From: Pachyseris speciosa
Lineage: Eukaryota; Cnidaria; Anthozoa; Scleractinia; Pachyseridae
NCBI GenBank assembly: GCA_016490735.1
Contig: JAEMWC010001017.1
Location: forward strand, 126,001-190,000
DNA length: 64,000 bases
Reading direction: 5' to 3'
Position numbers and translations under genes: made by a program. This document shows positions 24,601 through 35,990 of the stretch, in pieces. Position 1 is the first letter of the stretch; each line of letters begins with the position of its first letter. The notes below the pieces were generated by a model. The model worked only from the letters and a program-made list of their open reading frames with translations, made no database searches and was not told the DNA's origin.

Positions 24601-26440
24601 TCTTGCCCTCTGTGGCTGTGTTTGTGACGTGTTGAAGATCTTGCAAGACTCTACACTTGTGTGGAGGTAATTGTGACGTCTTAAGATCTTGCAAAACTCT
24701 ACATTTCTTGCCTTCTGTGGATGTGTTTGTGAGGTCTTTAAGATCTTGCAAAACTCTACATTTGTGTGGATCTAATTGTGACGTCTTAAGATCTTGAAAA
24801 ACTGTACACTTCTTGCTTTCTGTGGATGTGTTTGTGACGTCTTTAAGATCTTGCAAATCTCTACATTTGTGTGGATGTGTTTGTGACGTCTTAAGATCTT
24901 GCAAAACTCTACGCTTCTTGCATTCCTTGGATGTGTTTAAGACGTCTTTAACATCTTGCAAAACTCTGCTCTTGTGTGGATGTGTTTGTGACGTCTTAAG
25001 ATCTTGCAAAACTCTACACTTCTTGCCTTCTGTGGATGTGATTGTAAGGTCTTTAAGATCTTTTAAAGCTCTACACGTGTGCGGATGTGTTTGTGACGTC
25101 TTAAGATCTTGCAAAACTCTACACTTCTTGCCTTCTGTGGATGTGATTGTGACGTCTTTAAGATCTTGCAAGATTCTACACTTGTGTGGATGTGTTTGTG
25201 ATGGTTTAAGATCTTGCAAAACTCTACTCTTCTTGCCTTCTGTGGATGTGTTTGTGACGTCTTTAACATCTTGCAAAACTCTGCTCTTGTGTGGATTTGT
25301 TTGTGACGTCTTAAGATCCTGCAAAACTCTACGCTTTTTCCGTTCTGTGGCCGTGTTTGTGACGTCTTAAGATCTATCAAAACTCTACGCTTCTTGCCTT
25401 CTGTGGATGTGTTTATGACGTCTTTAAGATCTGGCAAAACTCTACACGTGTGCGGATGTGTTTGTGAGGTCTTAAGATCTGGCAAAACTCTACGCTTCTT
25501 GCTTTCTGTGGATGTGTTTGTGACGTCTTTAAGATCTTGCAAAACTCTACACTTGTGTGGATGTGTTTGTCACGTCTTAAGATCTTGCAAAACTCTACGC
25601 TTCTTGCCTTCTGTGGATGTGTTTGTGACGTCTTTAAGATCTTGCAAAACTCTGGACTTGTGTGGATGTGTTTGTGACGTCTTAACATCTTGCAAAACTC
25701 TACGCTTTTTGCCTTCTGTGGATGTGTTTGTGACGTCTTAAGATCTTGCAAAACTATACGCTTCTTGCCTTCTGTGGATGTGTTTTTGACGTGTTTAAGA
25801 TCTCGCAAAACTCAACACTTGTGTGGATGTGTTTTTGACGTCTTAAGATCTTGCAAAATTCTACGCTTCTTGCCTTCTGTGGATGTGTTTGTGACGTCTT
25901 TAAGATATTGCAAAACTCTGCACTTGTGTGGATGTGTTTGTGACGTCTTAACATCTTGCAAAACACTACGCTTCTTGCCTTCTGTGGATGTGTTTGTGAC
26001 GTCTTAAGATCATGCAAAACTCTACGCTTCTTGCCTTCTGTGGATGTGTTTGTGACGTCTTTAAGATAATGCAAAACTCTACACTTGTGTGGATGTGTTT
26101 GTGACGTCTTAAGATCTTGCAAAACTCTACGCTTCTTGCTTTCTGTGGATGTGTTTGTGACGTCTTTAAGATCTTGCAAAACTCTACACTTGTGTGGATG
26201 TGTTTGTGACGTCTTAACATCTTGCAAAACTCTACGCTTCTTGCCTTCTGTGGATGTGTTTGTGACGTCTTTAAGGTCTTCCAAAACTCTACACTTGTGT
26301 GGATGTGTTTGTGACGTCTTAATTTCTTGCAAAACTCTACACTTCTTGCCTTCTGTGGATGTGTTTGTGACGTCTTTAAGATGTTACAAAACTCTACACT
26401 TGTGTTTATGTAATTGTGACGTCTTAAGATCTTGAAAAAC

Positions 26441-27694
26441 TCAACACTTCTTGCCTTCTGTGGATGTGTTTGTGACGTCTTTAAGATCTTGCAAACCTCT
26501 ACATTTGTGATGATCTGTTTGTGACGTCTTAAGATCTTGCAAAACTCTACGCTTCTTGCCTTCTGTGGATGTGTTTGTGACGTCTTCAAAATCTTCCAAA
26601 ACTCTACACTTGTGTGGATGTGTTTGTGACGTCTTAAGATCTTGCAAAACTCTACGCTTCCTTCCTTCTGTGGATGTGTTTTTGACGTGTTTAAGATCTT
26701 GCAAAACTCTACACTTGTGTGGATGTGTTTGTGACGTCTTAAGATCTTGCAAAACTCTACGCTTCTTGCCTTCTGTGGATGTGTTTGTGACGTCTTTAAG
26801 ATCTTGCAAAACTCTACACTTGTGTGGATGTGTTTGTGACGTCTTAACATCTTGCAAAACTCTACGCTTTTTGCCTGCTGTGGATGTGTTTGTGACGTCT
26901 TAAGATCTTGCAAAACTCTACGCTTCTTGCCTTCTGTGGATGTGTTTTTGACGTGTTTAAGATCTCGCAAAACTCTACACTTGTGTGAATGTGTTTGTGA
27001 CGTCTTAAGATCTTGCAAAACTCTACGGTTCTTGCTTTCTGTGGATGTGTTTGTGACGCCTTTAAGATCTTGCAAAACTCTACACTTGTGTGGATGTGTT
27101 TGTGACGTCTTAAGATCTTGCAAAACTCTACGCTTCTTGCCTTCTGTGGATGTGTTTGTGACGTCTTTAAGATCTTGCAAAACTCTATACTTGTGTGGAT
27201 GTGTTTGTGACGTCTTAATTTCTTGCAAAACTCAACACTTCTTGCCTTCTGTGGATGTGTTTGTGACGTCTTTAAGATCTTGCAAAACTCTACACTTGTG
27301 TGGATGTGTTTGTGACGTCTTAAGATCTTGCAAAACTCTACGCTTCTTGCCTTCTGTGGATGTGTTTGTGACGTCTTCAAAATCTTCCAAAACTCTACAC
27401 TTGTGTGGATGTGTTTGTGACGTCTTAAGATCTTGCAAAACTCTACGCTTCTTGCCTTCTGTGGATGTGTTTTTGACGTGTTTAAGATCTTGCAAAACTC
27501 TACACTTGTGTGGATGTGTTTGTGACGTCTTAAGATCTTGCAAAACTCTACGCTTCTTGCCTTCTGTGGATGTGTTTGTGACGTCTTTAAGATCTTGCAA
27601 AACTCTACACTTGTGTGGATGTGTTTGTGACGTCTTAACATCTTGCAAAACTCTACGCTTTTTGCCTGCTGTGGATGTGTTTGTGACGTCTTAA
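26441..27694 (+). repeat. Satellite higher-order segment repeated at 791 bp
   Basis: The minus-strand translations starting at 26857 and 27648 are nearly identical over 138 codons, and the plus-strand blocks beginning 26852 and 27643 are also near-identical, giving a 791-bp tandem step. Related blocks occur at 21890 and 30023. Confidence 0.65.
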
Positions 27695-30600
27695 GATCTT
27701 GCAAAACTCTACGCTTCTTGCCTTCTGTGGATGTGTTTTTGACGTGTTTAAGATCTCGCAAAACTCTACACTTGTGTGAATGTGTTTGTGACGTCTTAAG
27801 ATCTTGCAAAACTCTACGGTTCTTGCTTTCTGTGGATGTGTTTCTGACGCCTTTAAGATCTTGCAAAACTCTACACTTGTGTGGATGTGTTTGTGACGTC
27901 TTAAGATCTTGCAAAACTCTACGCTTCTTGCCTTCTGTGGATGTGTTTGTGACGTCTTTAAGATCTCGCAAAACTCTATACTTGTGTGGATGTGTTTGTG
28001 ACGTCTTAATTTCTTGCAAAACTCAACACTTCTTGCCTTCTGTGGATGTGTTTGTGACGTCTTTAAGATCTTGCAAAACTCTACACTTGTGTGGATGTGT
28101 TTGTGACGTCTTAAGATCTTGCAAAACTCTACGCTTCTTGCCTTCTGTGGATGTTTTTGTGACGTCTTTAAGATCTTGCAAAACTCTATACTTGTGTGGA
28201 TGTGTTTGCGACGTCTTAACATCTTGCAAAACTCTACGCTTCTTGCCTTCTGTGGATGTGTATGTGACGTCTTAAGATCTTGCAAAACTCTACGCTTCTT
28301 GCCTTCTGTGGATGTGTTTGTGACGTCTTTAAGATCTTGCAAAACTCTGGACTTGTGTGGATGTGTTTGTGACGTCTTAACATCTTGCAAAACTCTACGC
28401 TTCTTGCCTTCTGTGGATGTGTTTGTGACGTCTTAAGATCATGCAAAACTCTACGCTTCTTGCCTTCTGTGGATGTGTTTGTGACGTCTTTAACATCTTG
28501 CAAAACCTTACACTTGTGTGGATGTGTTTGTGCCGTCTTAAGATCTTGCAAAACTCTACGCTTCTTGCTTTCTGTGGATGTGTTTGTGACGTCTTTAAGA
28601 TCTTACAAAACTCTACACTTGTGTTTATGTAATTGTGACGTCTTAAGATCTTGAAAAACTCAACACTTCTTGCCTTCTGTGGATGTGTTTGTGACGTCTT
28701 TAAGATCTTGCAAACCTCTACATTTGTGATGATCTGTTTGTGACGTCTTAAGATCTTGCAAAACTGTACGCTTCTTGCCTTCTGTGTATGTGTTTTTGAC
28801 GTGTTTAAGATCTTGCAAAACTCTACACTTGTGTGGATGTGTTTGTGACGTCTTAAGATCTTGCAAAACTCTACGCTTCTTGAATCTGTGGATGTGTTTG
28901 TGACGTCTTTAAGATCTTGCAAAACTCTACACTTGTGTGGATGTGTTTGTGACGTCTTAAGATCTTGCAAAACTCTACGCTTTTTGCCTTCTGTGGATGT
29001 GTTTGTGACGTCTTTAAGATCTTACAAAACTCTACACTTATGTTTATGTAATTGTGACGTCTTAAGATCTTGCAAAACTCAACACTTCTTGCCTTCTGTT
29101 GATGTGTTTGTGACGTCTTTAAGATCTTGCAAAACTCTACATTTGTGATGATATGTTTGTGACGTCTTAAGATCTTGCAAAACTCTACGCCTCTTGCCCT
29201 CTGTGGATTTGTTTGTGACGTCTTGAAGATCTTGCAAAACTCTACACTTGTGTGGATGTATTTGTGACGTCTTAAGATCTTGCAAAACTCAACACTTCTT
29301 GCCTTCTGTGGATGTGTTTGTGACATCTTTAAGATTTTGCAAAACTCTACATTTGTGATGATGTGTTTGTGACGTCTTAAGATCTTGCAAAACTCTACGC
29401 CTCTTGCCCTCTTTTGATGTGTTTGTGACGTCTTGAAGATCTTGCAAAACTCTGCATTTGTGTGGATGTAATTGTGACGTCTTAAAATGTTGCAAAACTC
29501 TACACTTTTTGCTCTCTGTGGATGTGTTTTTGACGTCTTTAAGATCTTGCAAAACTCTACGCTTCTTGCCTTCTGTGGATGTGTTTTTGACGTGTTTAGG
29601 ATCTTGCAAAACTCTACACTTGTGTGGATGTGTTTGTGACGTCTTAAGATCTTGCAAAACTCTACGCTTCTTGCCTTCTGTGGATGTGTTTGTGACGTCT
29701 TAAGATCTTGCAAAACTCTACACTTCTTGCCTTCTGTTGATGTGTTTGTGACCTCTTTAAGATCTTGCAAAACTCTACATTTGTGTGGATGTAATTGTGA
29801 CGTCTTAAGATCTTGCAAAACTCTACGCTTCTTGCCTTCTGTGGATGTGTTTTTGACGTGTTTAAGATCTTGCAAAACTCTACACTTGTGTGGATGTGTT
29901 TGTGACGTCTTAAGATCTTGCAAAACTCTACGCTTCTTGCCTTCTGTGGATGTGTTTGTGACGTCTTTAAGATCTTGCAAAACTCAACACTTGTGTGGAT
30001 GTGTTTGTGACGTCTTAACATCTTGCAAAACTCTACGCTTTTTGCCTTCTGTGGATGTGTTTGTGACGTCTTAAGATCTTGCAAAACTCTACGCTTCTTG
30101 CCTTCTGTGGATGTGTTTTTGACGTGTTTAAGATCTCGCAAAACTCTACACTTGTGTGAATGTGTTTGTGACGTCTTAAGATCTTGCAAAACTCTACGGT
30201 TCTTGCTTTCTGTGGATGTGTTTGTGACGCCTTTAAGATCTTGCAAAACTCTACACTTGTGTGGATGTGTTTGTGACGTCTTAAGATCTTGCAAAACTCT
30301 ACGCTTCTTGCCTTCTGTGGATGTGTTTGTGACGTCTTTAAGATCTTGCAAAACTCTATACTTGTGTGGATGTGTTTGTGACGTCTTAATTTCTTGCAAA
30401 ACTCAACACTTCTTGCCTTCTGTGGATGTGTTTGTGACGTCTTTAAGATCTTGCAAAACTCTACACTTGTGTGGATGTGTTTGTGACGTCTTAAGATCTT
30501 GCAAAACTCTACGCTTCTTGCCTTCTGTGGATGTGTTTGTGACGTCTTTAAGATCTTGCAAAACTCTATACTTGTGTGGATGTGTTTGTGACGTCTTAAC

Positions 30601-32435
30601 ATCTTGCAAAACTCTACCCTTCTTGCCTTCTGTGGATGTGTATGTGACGTCTTAAGATCTTGCAAAACTCTACGCTTCTTGCCTTCTGTGGATGTGTTTG
30701 TGACGTCTTTAAGATCTTGCAAAACTCTGCACTTGTGTGGATGTGTTTGTGACGTCTTAACATCTTGCAAAACTCTACGCTTCTTGCCTTATGTGGATGT
30801 GTTTGTGACGTCTTTAACATCTTGCAAAACTCTGCTCTTGTGTGGATGTGTTTGTGACGTCTTAAGATCCTGCAAAACTCTACGCTTTTTACCTTCTGTG
30901 GATGTGTTTGTGACGTCTTAAGATCTATCAAAACTCTACGCTTCTTGCCTTCTGTGGATGTGTTTATGACGTCTTTAAGATCTTGCAAAACTCTACACGT
31001 GTGCGGATGTGTTTGTGACGTCTTAAGATCTTGCAAAACTCTACACTTCTTGCTTTCTGTGGATGTGTTTGTGACGTCTTTAAGATCTTGAAAAACTCTA
31101 CACTTGTGTGGATGATTTTGTGACGTCTTAAGATGTTGCAAAACTTTACACTTCTTGCTTTCTGTGGATGTGTTTGTGACGCGTTTAATATCTTGCAAAA
31201 CTCTACACTTGTGTGGATGTGTATGTGACGTCTTAAGGTCTTGCAAAACTCTACGCTTCTTGCCTTCTGATTATGTGTTTGTGACGTCTTTAAGATCTTG
31301 CAAAACTCTACTCTTTTGCCTTCTGTGGATGTGTTTGTGACGTCTTTAAGATCTTGCAAAACTCTGCACTTGTGTGGATGTGTTTGTGACGTCTTAACAT
31401 CTTGCTAAACTCTACGCTTTTTGCCTTTTGTGGATGTGTTTGTGACGTCTTAAGATCTTGCAAAACTCTACGCTTCTTGCCATCTGTGGATGTGTTTTTG
31501 ACGTCTTTAAGATCTTGCAAAACTACACTTGTGTGGATGTGTTTGTGACGTCTTAAGATCTTGCAAAACTCTACGCTTCTTGCTTTCTGTGGATGTGTTT
31601 GTGATGCCTTTAAGATCTTGCAAATCTCTACACTTGTGTGGATGTGTTTGTGACGTCTTAAGATCTTGCAAAATTGTACGCTTCTTGGCTTCTGTGGATG
31701 TGTTTGTGACGTCTTGAAGATCTTGCAAAACTCTACACTTGTGTGGATGTGTTTGTGACGTCTTAAGATCTTGCAAAACTTTACACTTCTTGCCTTCTGT
31801 GGATGTGTTTGTGACGTCTTTAAGATCTTGCAAAACTCTACACTTGTGTGGATGTTTTTGTGACGTCTTAAAATCTTGCAAAACTCTACGCTTCTTGGCT
31901 TCTGTCGATGTGTTTCTGACGTCTTTAAGATCTTGCAAAACTCTGCACTTGTGTGGATGTTTTTGTGACGTCTTAAGATGTTGCAAAACTCTACGCTTTT
32001 TGTCTTCTGTGGATGTGGTTGTGACGTCTTTAAGATCTTGCAAAACTCTACACTTGTGTGGATGTGTTTGTGACGTCTTAAGATCTTGCAAAACTCTACG
32101 CTTCGTGCCTTCTGTGGATGTGTTTCTGACGTCGTTAAGATCTTGCAAAACTCTACACTTGTGTGGATGTGTTTGTGACGTTTTAAGATCTTGCAAAACT
32201 CTTCACCTTTTGCCTTCTGTGGATGTGTTTGTGACGTCTTTAAGATCTTGCAAAACTCTGCACTTGGGTTGATGTGTTTGTGACGTCTTGAGATCTTGCC
32301 AAACTCTACACTTTTTGTGTTCTGTGGATGTGTTTGTGACCTCTTTAAGATCTTGCACACTTTGCGATTGTGTGGACGTGTATTTTACTTACGATGGTGA
32401 AAGGCTTGCTTAAAAGTTTTCTTTTTGCAACACAG

Positions 32436-32531
32436 GTTGGAAGAGGGGGGAATAACAGCTGAACGGAACCGGCACTTGATGACGGTTGGTTGCAGAGTGG
32501 ATTTCAACGTGGGCAGTGGATGCTAAGTAGG
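32436..32531 (+). other. Candidate exon just after the satellite
   Basis: A strong acceptor (TTTTCTTTTTGCAACACAG) precedes 32436, and a GTAAGA donor follows at 32532. One frame is open for about 29 codons before TAA near the donor, so it would be a non-coding or terminal-coding exon. If real, the satellite may lie in an intron. Confidence 0.25.
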
Positions 32532-33668
32532 GTAAGATAAACTAATAGTAACGTTTCCAAGACAATCGGTTCTATTAAGTAAAACTGACACTTGTGTAGC
32601 AATGGATTCGTCCCCATCTGCAGCCTTTTGTGAAGAAAATTTGAAGTTATATAGTTTGTACACGCACCCACAAGCAGTTTAAATTGATTAAATATACAAA
32701 CTATTATCGCAGAGTTTCAGAGTTTTTCACAAAACAAGGCTCTTTAATACTTTTCAGGTTTCGTTGTTGAAAGAAATGTGTCTAACACTACGCTTGACCA
32801 CCAGTTGACAGGAAGAACGAGGTTGATTTTATTTGGCAATAATTATTGGTAACTCATAATATGTCGAATTCGGTTTAAAATCGAACCGCAACGTATACAA
32901 AGAAGGTATGCGCTCGAATTTTTTATTCTTTATTCGTTAGTCCCTACCACTGAAAATCAGAGAAAACTTAAGTGTCATTTTAATCGTTGATTTCCTGTTA
33001 AGAAGCGCGTGGTCGTTTGCTTATTTCATGTGTTATTTAGTTGATTAGGTTGTCAACGTGTAAAAATGACAGTGAGTCTGTGACAGCACTGGATCTTTCA
33101 GAAATGAGATTAACGTTGTATAAAAACCTAGTACGCAGCTAGAACTGGTCTTACTCCTACCAAAAATCTTCTAGGAAGGTTACAGCGGTTTTCATTTGAT
33201 TGTCGTACACACAAAACCAAAGCAATTATTCTGAAAAACAAAATCACAACAGATGCGAACAATGCAATAAAGCAATCAGAGTGCGAAGCGATTACATGTA
33301 GCTGGCGCAAATCGAGAGAAAATGCTAGCGTACAAGTCGTAAATGGTGTTGGCTTTGCTTCTCATTGTTTTAAAAAGTGGCGCCAATTTTGCTGGCCAAT
33401 CTGAAAGGGAATGGAAAACCGAAGCAAACGCAAAGCGGTGTCGACGCTCAATTAAACACCGCTCTAAAAATTTTTTACCACTCATTCTGGCAAACTTAAA
33501 AGCGAAAAAAATTCCAATTACTTCATAATTGCATCTGTGCATTCTGGGTCTCGACATTGCAGTGTTTTGTATGTTTTCCGGTCATTTTAGCTTTTGCCTG
33601 AAACAACTGTATATTGTATATTCGATTTTTGCCGGTGACCCTCTAGATACGATTTTTGGATCAAGGTC
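32532..33668. other. Region upstream of the large frames
   Basis: AT-rich. Minor overlapping frames are not supported. A TATA-like TATAAAAA lies at 33119-33126, about 540 bp before ATG 33669. Confidence 0.35.
33119..33126 (+). promoter_or_regulatory. TATA-like box
   Basis: TATAAAAA precedes ORF A by about 540 bp. This is only a motif match in AT-rich sequence, so it may be chance. Confidence 0.2.
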
Positions 33669-35990
33669 ATGGACAAAGAAAAGGCGATCCATTCCTGGCT
33701 GCTTGCCAAGTACGAAAGTGGTAAAGAGACTGACGTTGTTATGAGAGAGACCATGTGGTACGACTTTGTTAATGATAAAGATTTACCTAAAAGCGGAACA
33801 GCAATACAAAGAGAGGAGTTCTTTTCATACCTGGGGCGTTGCATTAGTGAACTTAACTTCAAGGGACTAAAGACTATGCGTTCCAAAGGGAAAAAAATTG
33901 GCTATAGGTGTTTGCGAGAGAAACAGGTTCATAGAAGCTTTGATATGGTGTTTAAAGGAAAGGAAATGAAAGGTGGAGAAGGCAGTCGACTCGATGACAA
34001 GGGACATGAAGAAGGAAAAGCAAGTGAAGAGGACGGGCAAGAGACTTCAATTTCTGCCCCTGACGTTACCCCAGAAGAAACAGACAGTGCCTTCCGCGGA
34101 AAAGATTGTCAAGAAAGCATGGAAAGGAGCAAGACTGTGAAGGCATCGGTGAAACGATGCCATTCTGACGACAAAGGCCACAAAACAGACGGAGATACAA
34201 CAGAAGCAGACGATGATACAAAGGATGGCGTGAGTCAGTCAAAGCAAGCTTGTGATGTTAATAAAGGGGGAGGAAAAGGGGATATTAAGAAGAATAGCAA
34301 CGCCGATATAATCACCTCAAGCTCTTCCTTCATTCATGGTATCTCGACAGAGGTTGCCGGTATTCACCACAGTCATACTAGTCACAATTTGAAGACGGTA
34401 GGAGATCCTAGGAACGCGAAGGGACTATTTCACAGAAACTGCTCTCCTGACGTCACATGCAGAACAAAGGAAGAAGACGAACAAGCAACTGGAAGAAGGA
34501 TTGATGGTTTAACGATTTCTCCTCCTGAGGTTATCCCAGAAAAAACGGACCATGCCTTCCGCGGAAAAAGCTGTCAAGAAAGCATAGAGAGAGAAAAGAC
34601 TGTAAAGGCATCGGTCAAACGGTGCCACTTTGACGACAAAGGCCACAAAACAGACGGAGATGGTGTGAGTCAGTCAAAGCAAGCTTGCGATGATGACAAC
34701 GAGGAAGGGAAAGGGGATATCAAGAAGAATAGCAACGCCGATATAACCACCGAAAGCTCTTCCTTCATTCATGGTATCTCGACAGAGGTTGCCGGTATTC
34801 GCCACAGTCACGCTGTAAAGACGGCAGGAGATCCTAGGAACGCCAAGGAACTATTTCACAGAAACTGCTCTCCGGACGTCACCTGTTATACAAAGGGAGA
34901 GGACGAACAAGCAACCGGGACAAGCATTCATTCAAGTTCTTCTTTTGATGGCGATATACCAATGGAAAATGAAAGATCTGACTCTCCTGGAATTGCTCGA
35001 CAGCAAGTCGAAGAAGAAAAAGCCGCCCTTAATGTCATCTATGACAGAGACATTTCAAATAATGAGGCTGAATGGGGAGAAGAGGTTTATGATCAAGGTT
35101 TCTCATCTAGACGAAGTTCAAGCGGTGAAGATCTTAAGGAAACATCTGATGAAACCTCGAAACCCAAAAAAGGAAAACGGAGGAAGTCTAAAACTACCAA
35201 GAAATACCATCGCATTAGTAGCTCCAGTTCATGTTCCAGTCCCCTCTCTAAGAGATCAGGAAGATATAGCAATGACTGGTTGGAATCAAGTCGCAGAAGA
35301 GAGAATCCTGCCTTTCCCAAAGGTCATAAACGGCGAGGGAATGGAAAACATCATTCAAGTTTCTCAGATGATGAAGAAGATTCTCCAGAGAGATTCTTTA
35401 AACGACACCATAAGAAACTGAAGTCACTGCTGCCCAAGCATTTACCAGGGAGTCCAAAATCATTTCACGATTATTTGTCCAGGGTCTTCAAGGCGCCAAA
35501 TTCGCATAATGAAAAAAGAATGGATCTACACAGTCATTCAGGTGATGCAGTAAAACACGACTCTGCCCGTTGCCGATCATTTGTGGCTACAGCCTTTCCA
35601 CCCATTAAGGTTGGTCAAGTGGCTGGTGGTGAAGTAGATCATACCTTTCGTGGTGATATATTTCCACAGTTTACTCATCACCAAAAAAGCCTATACCATT
35701 GCGAGTTATGTGTTCCCTATCAAAGGTGGGCAAGGAAAAAAGGCCTGAAGCATGCGGCGATCAAGTCCAAGTCTGTGAGGATCGATGACATCATGACAGG
35801 TACAGCCATCCTTCACTTCTCGGGAGTAGTGCAGGCCCGTGAGCACTTCATTTCCAAAGCTCACCAAGAAGCCATCGAGTTTTTTAAATCCGATGCTATG
35901 GAAAAAGTGACAAAGGTGAATGCTAGTAAACCGGCGAGACAAAAGTCAACTATAACGAACTTCTTCACATCAAAGTTGCCTTTAAACTGA
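33669..35990 (+). CDS. ORF A: RFX-like winged helix, CCHH zinc finger and PIP-box-like C-terminus
   Basis: 773 codons from ATG 33669. Residues 5-85 read AIHSWLLAKYE, R..MWYDFV, FFSYLGRCI, FKGLKTMRSKGKKIGYR, which follows the RFX DNA-binding winged-helix pattern (W-L..YE, R..Y.., ..GLRTRRLG..KY). Residues 132-286 and 287-416 are a diverged tandem duplication (DVTPEETD... / EVIPEKTD...). A Lys/Arg/Ser-rich, probably disordered stretch follows (about 490-600). C678, C681, H726 and H732 form a CCHH finger. The end, QKSTITNFFTSK (758-769), resembles a PCNA-interacting PIP box; PIP boxes are known in pogo transposase. The next frame overlaps this C-terminus, so ORF A may originally continue into ORF B. 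Likely transposon-encoded. Confidence 0.65.
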   Translation: MDKEKAIHSWLLAKYESGKETDVVMRETMWYDFVNDKDLPKSGTAIQREEFFSYLGRCISELNFKGLKTMRSKGKKIGYRCLREKQVHRSFDMVFKGKEMKGGEGSRLDDKGHEEGKASEEDGQETSISAPDVTPEETDSAFRGKDCQESMERSKTVKASVKRCHSDDKGHKTDGDTTEADDDTKDGVSQSKQACDVNKGGGKGDIKKNSNADIITSSSSFIHGISTEVAGIHHSHTSHNLKTVGDPRNAKGLFHRNCSPDVTCRTKEEDEQATGRRIDGLTISPPEVIPEKTDHAFRGKSCQESIEREKTVKASVKRCHFDDKGHKTDGDGVSQSKQACDDDNEEGKGDIKKNSNADITTESSSFIHGISTEVAGIRHSHAVKTAGDPRNAKELFHRNCSPDVTCYTKGEDEQATGTSIHSSSSFDGDIPMENERSDSPGIARQQVEEEKAALNVIYDRDISNNEAEWGEEVYDQGFSSRRSSSGEDLKETSDETSKPKKGKRRKSKTTKKYHRISSSSSCSSPLSKRSGRYSNDWLESSRRRENPAFPKGHKRRGNGKHHSSFSDDEEDSPERFFKRHHKKLKSLLPKHLPGSPKSFHDYLSRVFKAPNSHNEKRMDLHSHSGDAVKHDSARCRSFVATAFPPIKVGQVAGGEVDHTFRGDIFPQFTHHQKSLYHCELCVPYQRWARKKGLKHAAIKSKSVRIDDIMTGTAILHFSGVVQAREHFISKAHQEAIEFFKSDAMEKVTKVNASKPARQKSTITNFFTSKLPLN

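Larger units (their letters stand above)
13736..32381 (+). repeat. 18.6-kb satellite array: 48-bp and 57-bp monomers alternating as a 105-bp dimer
   Basis: Monomer A (48 bp) carries ACACTTGTGTGGATGTG; monomer B (57 bp) carries TACGCTTCTTGCCTTCTG. Both share a core with GTGACGTCTT(T)AAGATCTTGC and AAAACTC. Spacing was counted directly: A to A is 48 (13841, 13889, 13937), B to A is 57 (13985, 14042). About 177 dimer equivalents fit. Both monomers are multiples of three and largely lack stops in several frames, so frames of 105, 140, 175, 210, 245 or more codons appear on both strands, in multiples of 35. Occasional 56-bp B monomers (CTTAAG instead of CTTTAAG) reset the frame. The edge monomers are most diverged. 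I read this as satellite DNA, not as genes; transcription is untested. Confidence 0.95.

Noticed and set aside
13740..32360. Dozens of 60-789-codon frames as protein genes
   Set aside because: They are translations of the satellite in several frames on both strands, begin at arbitrary codons, end at 56-bp frame-break monomers, and have no splice or promoter context.
13736..32381. CRISPR array
   Set aside because: Units are contiguous with no unique spacers, two monomer types alternate, and the context is eukaryotic.
33276..33557. 93-codon minus-strand gene upstream of ORF A
   Set aside because: No domain and no splice context. It overlaps a plus-strand frame of similar length.
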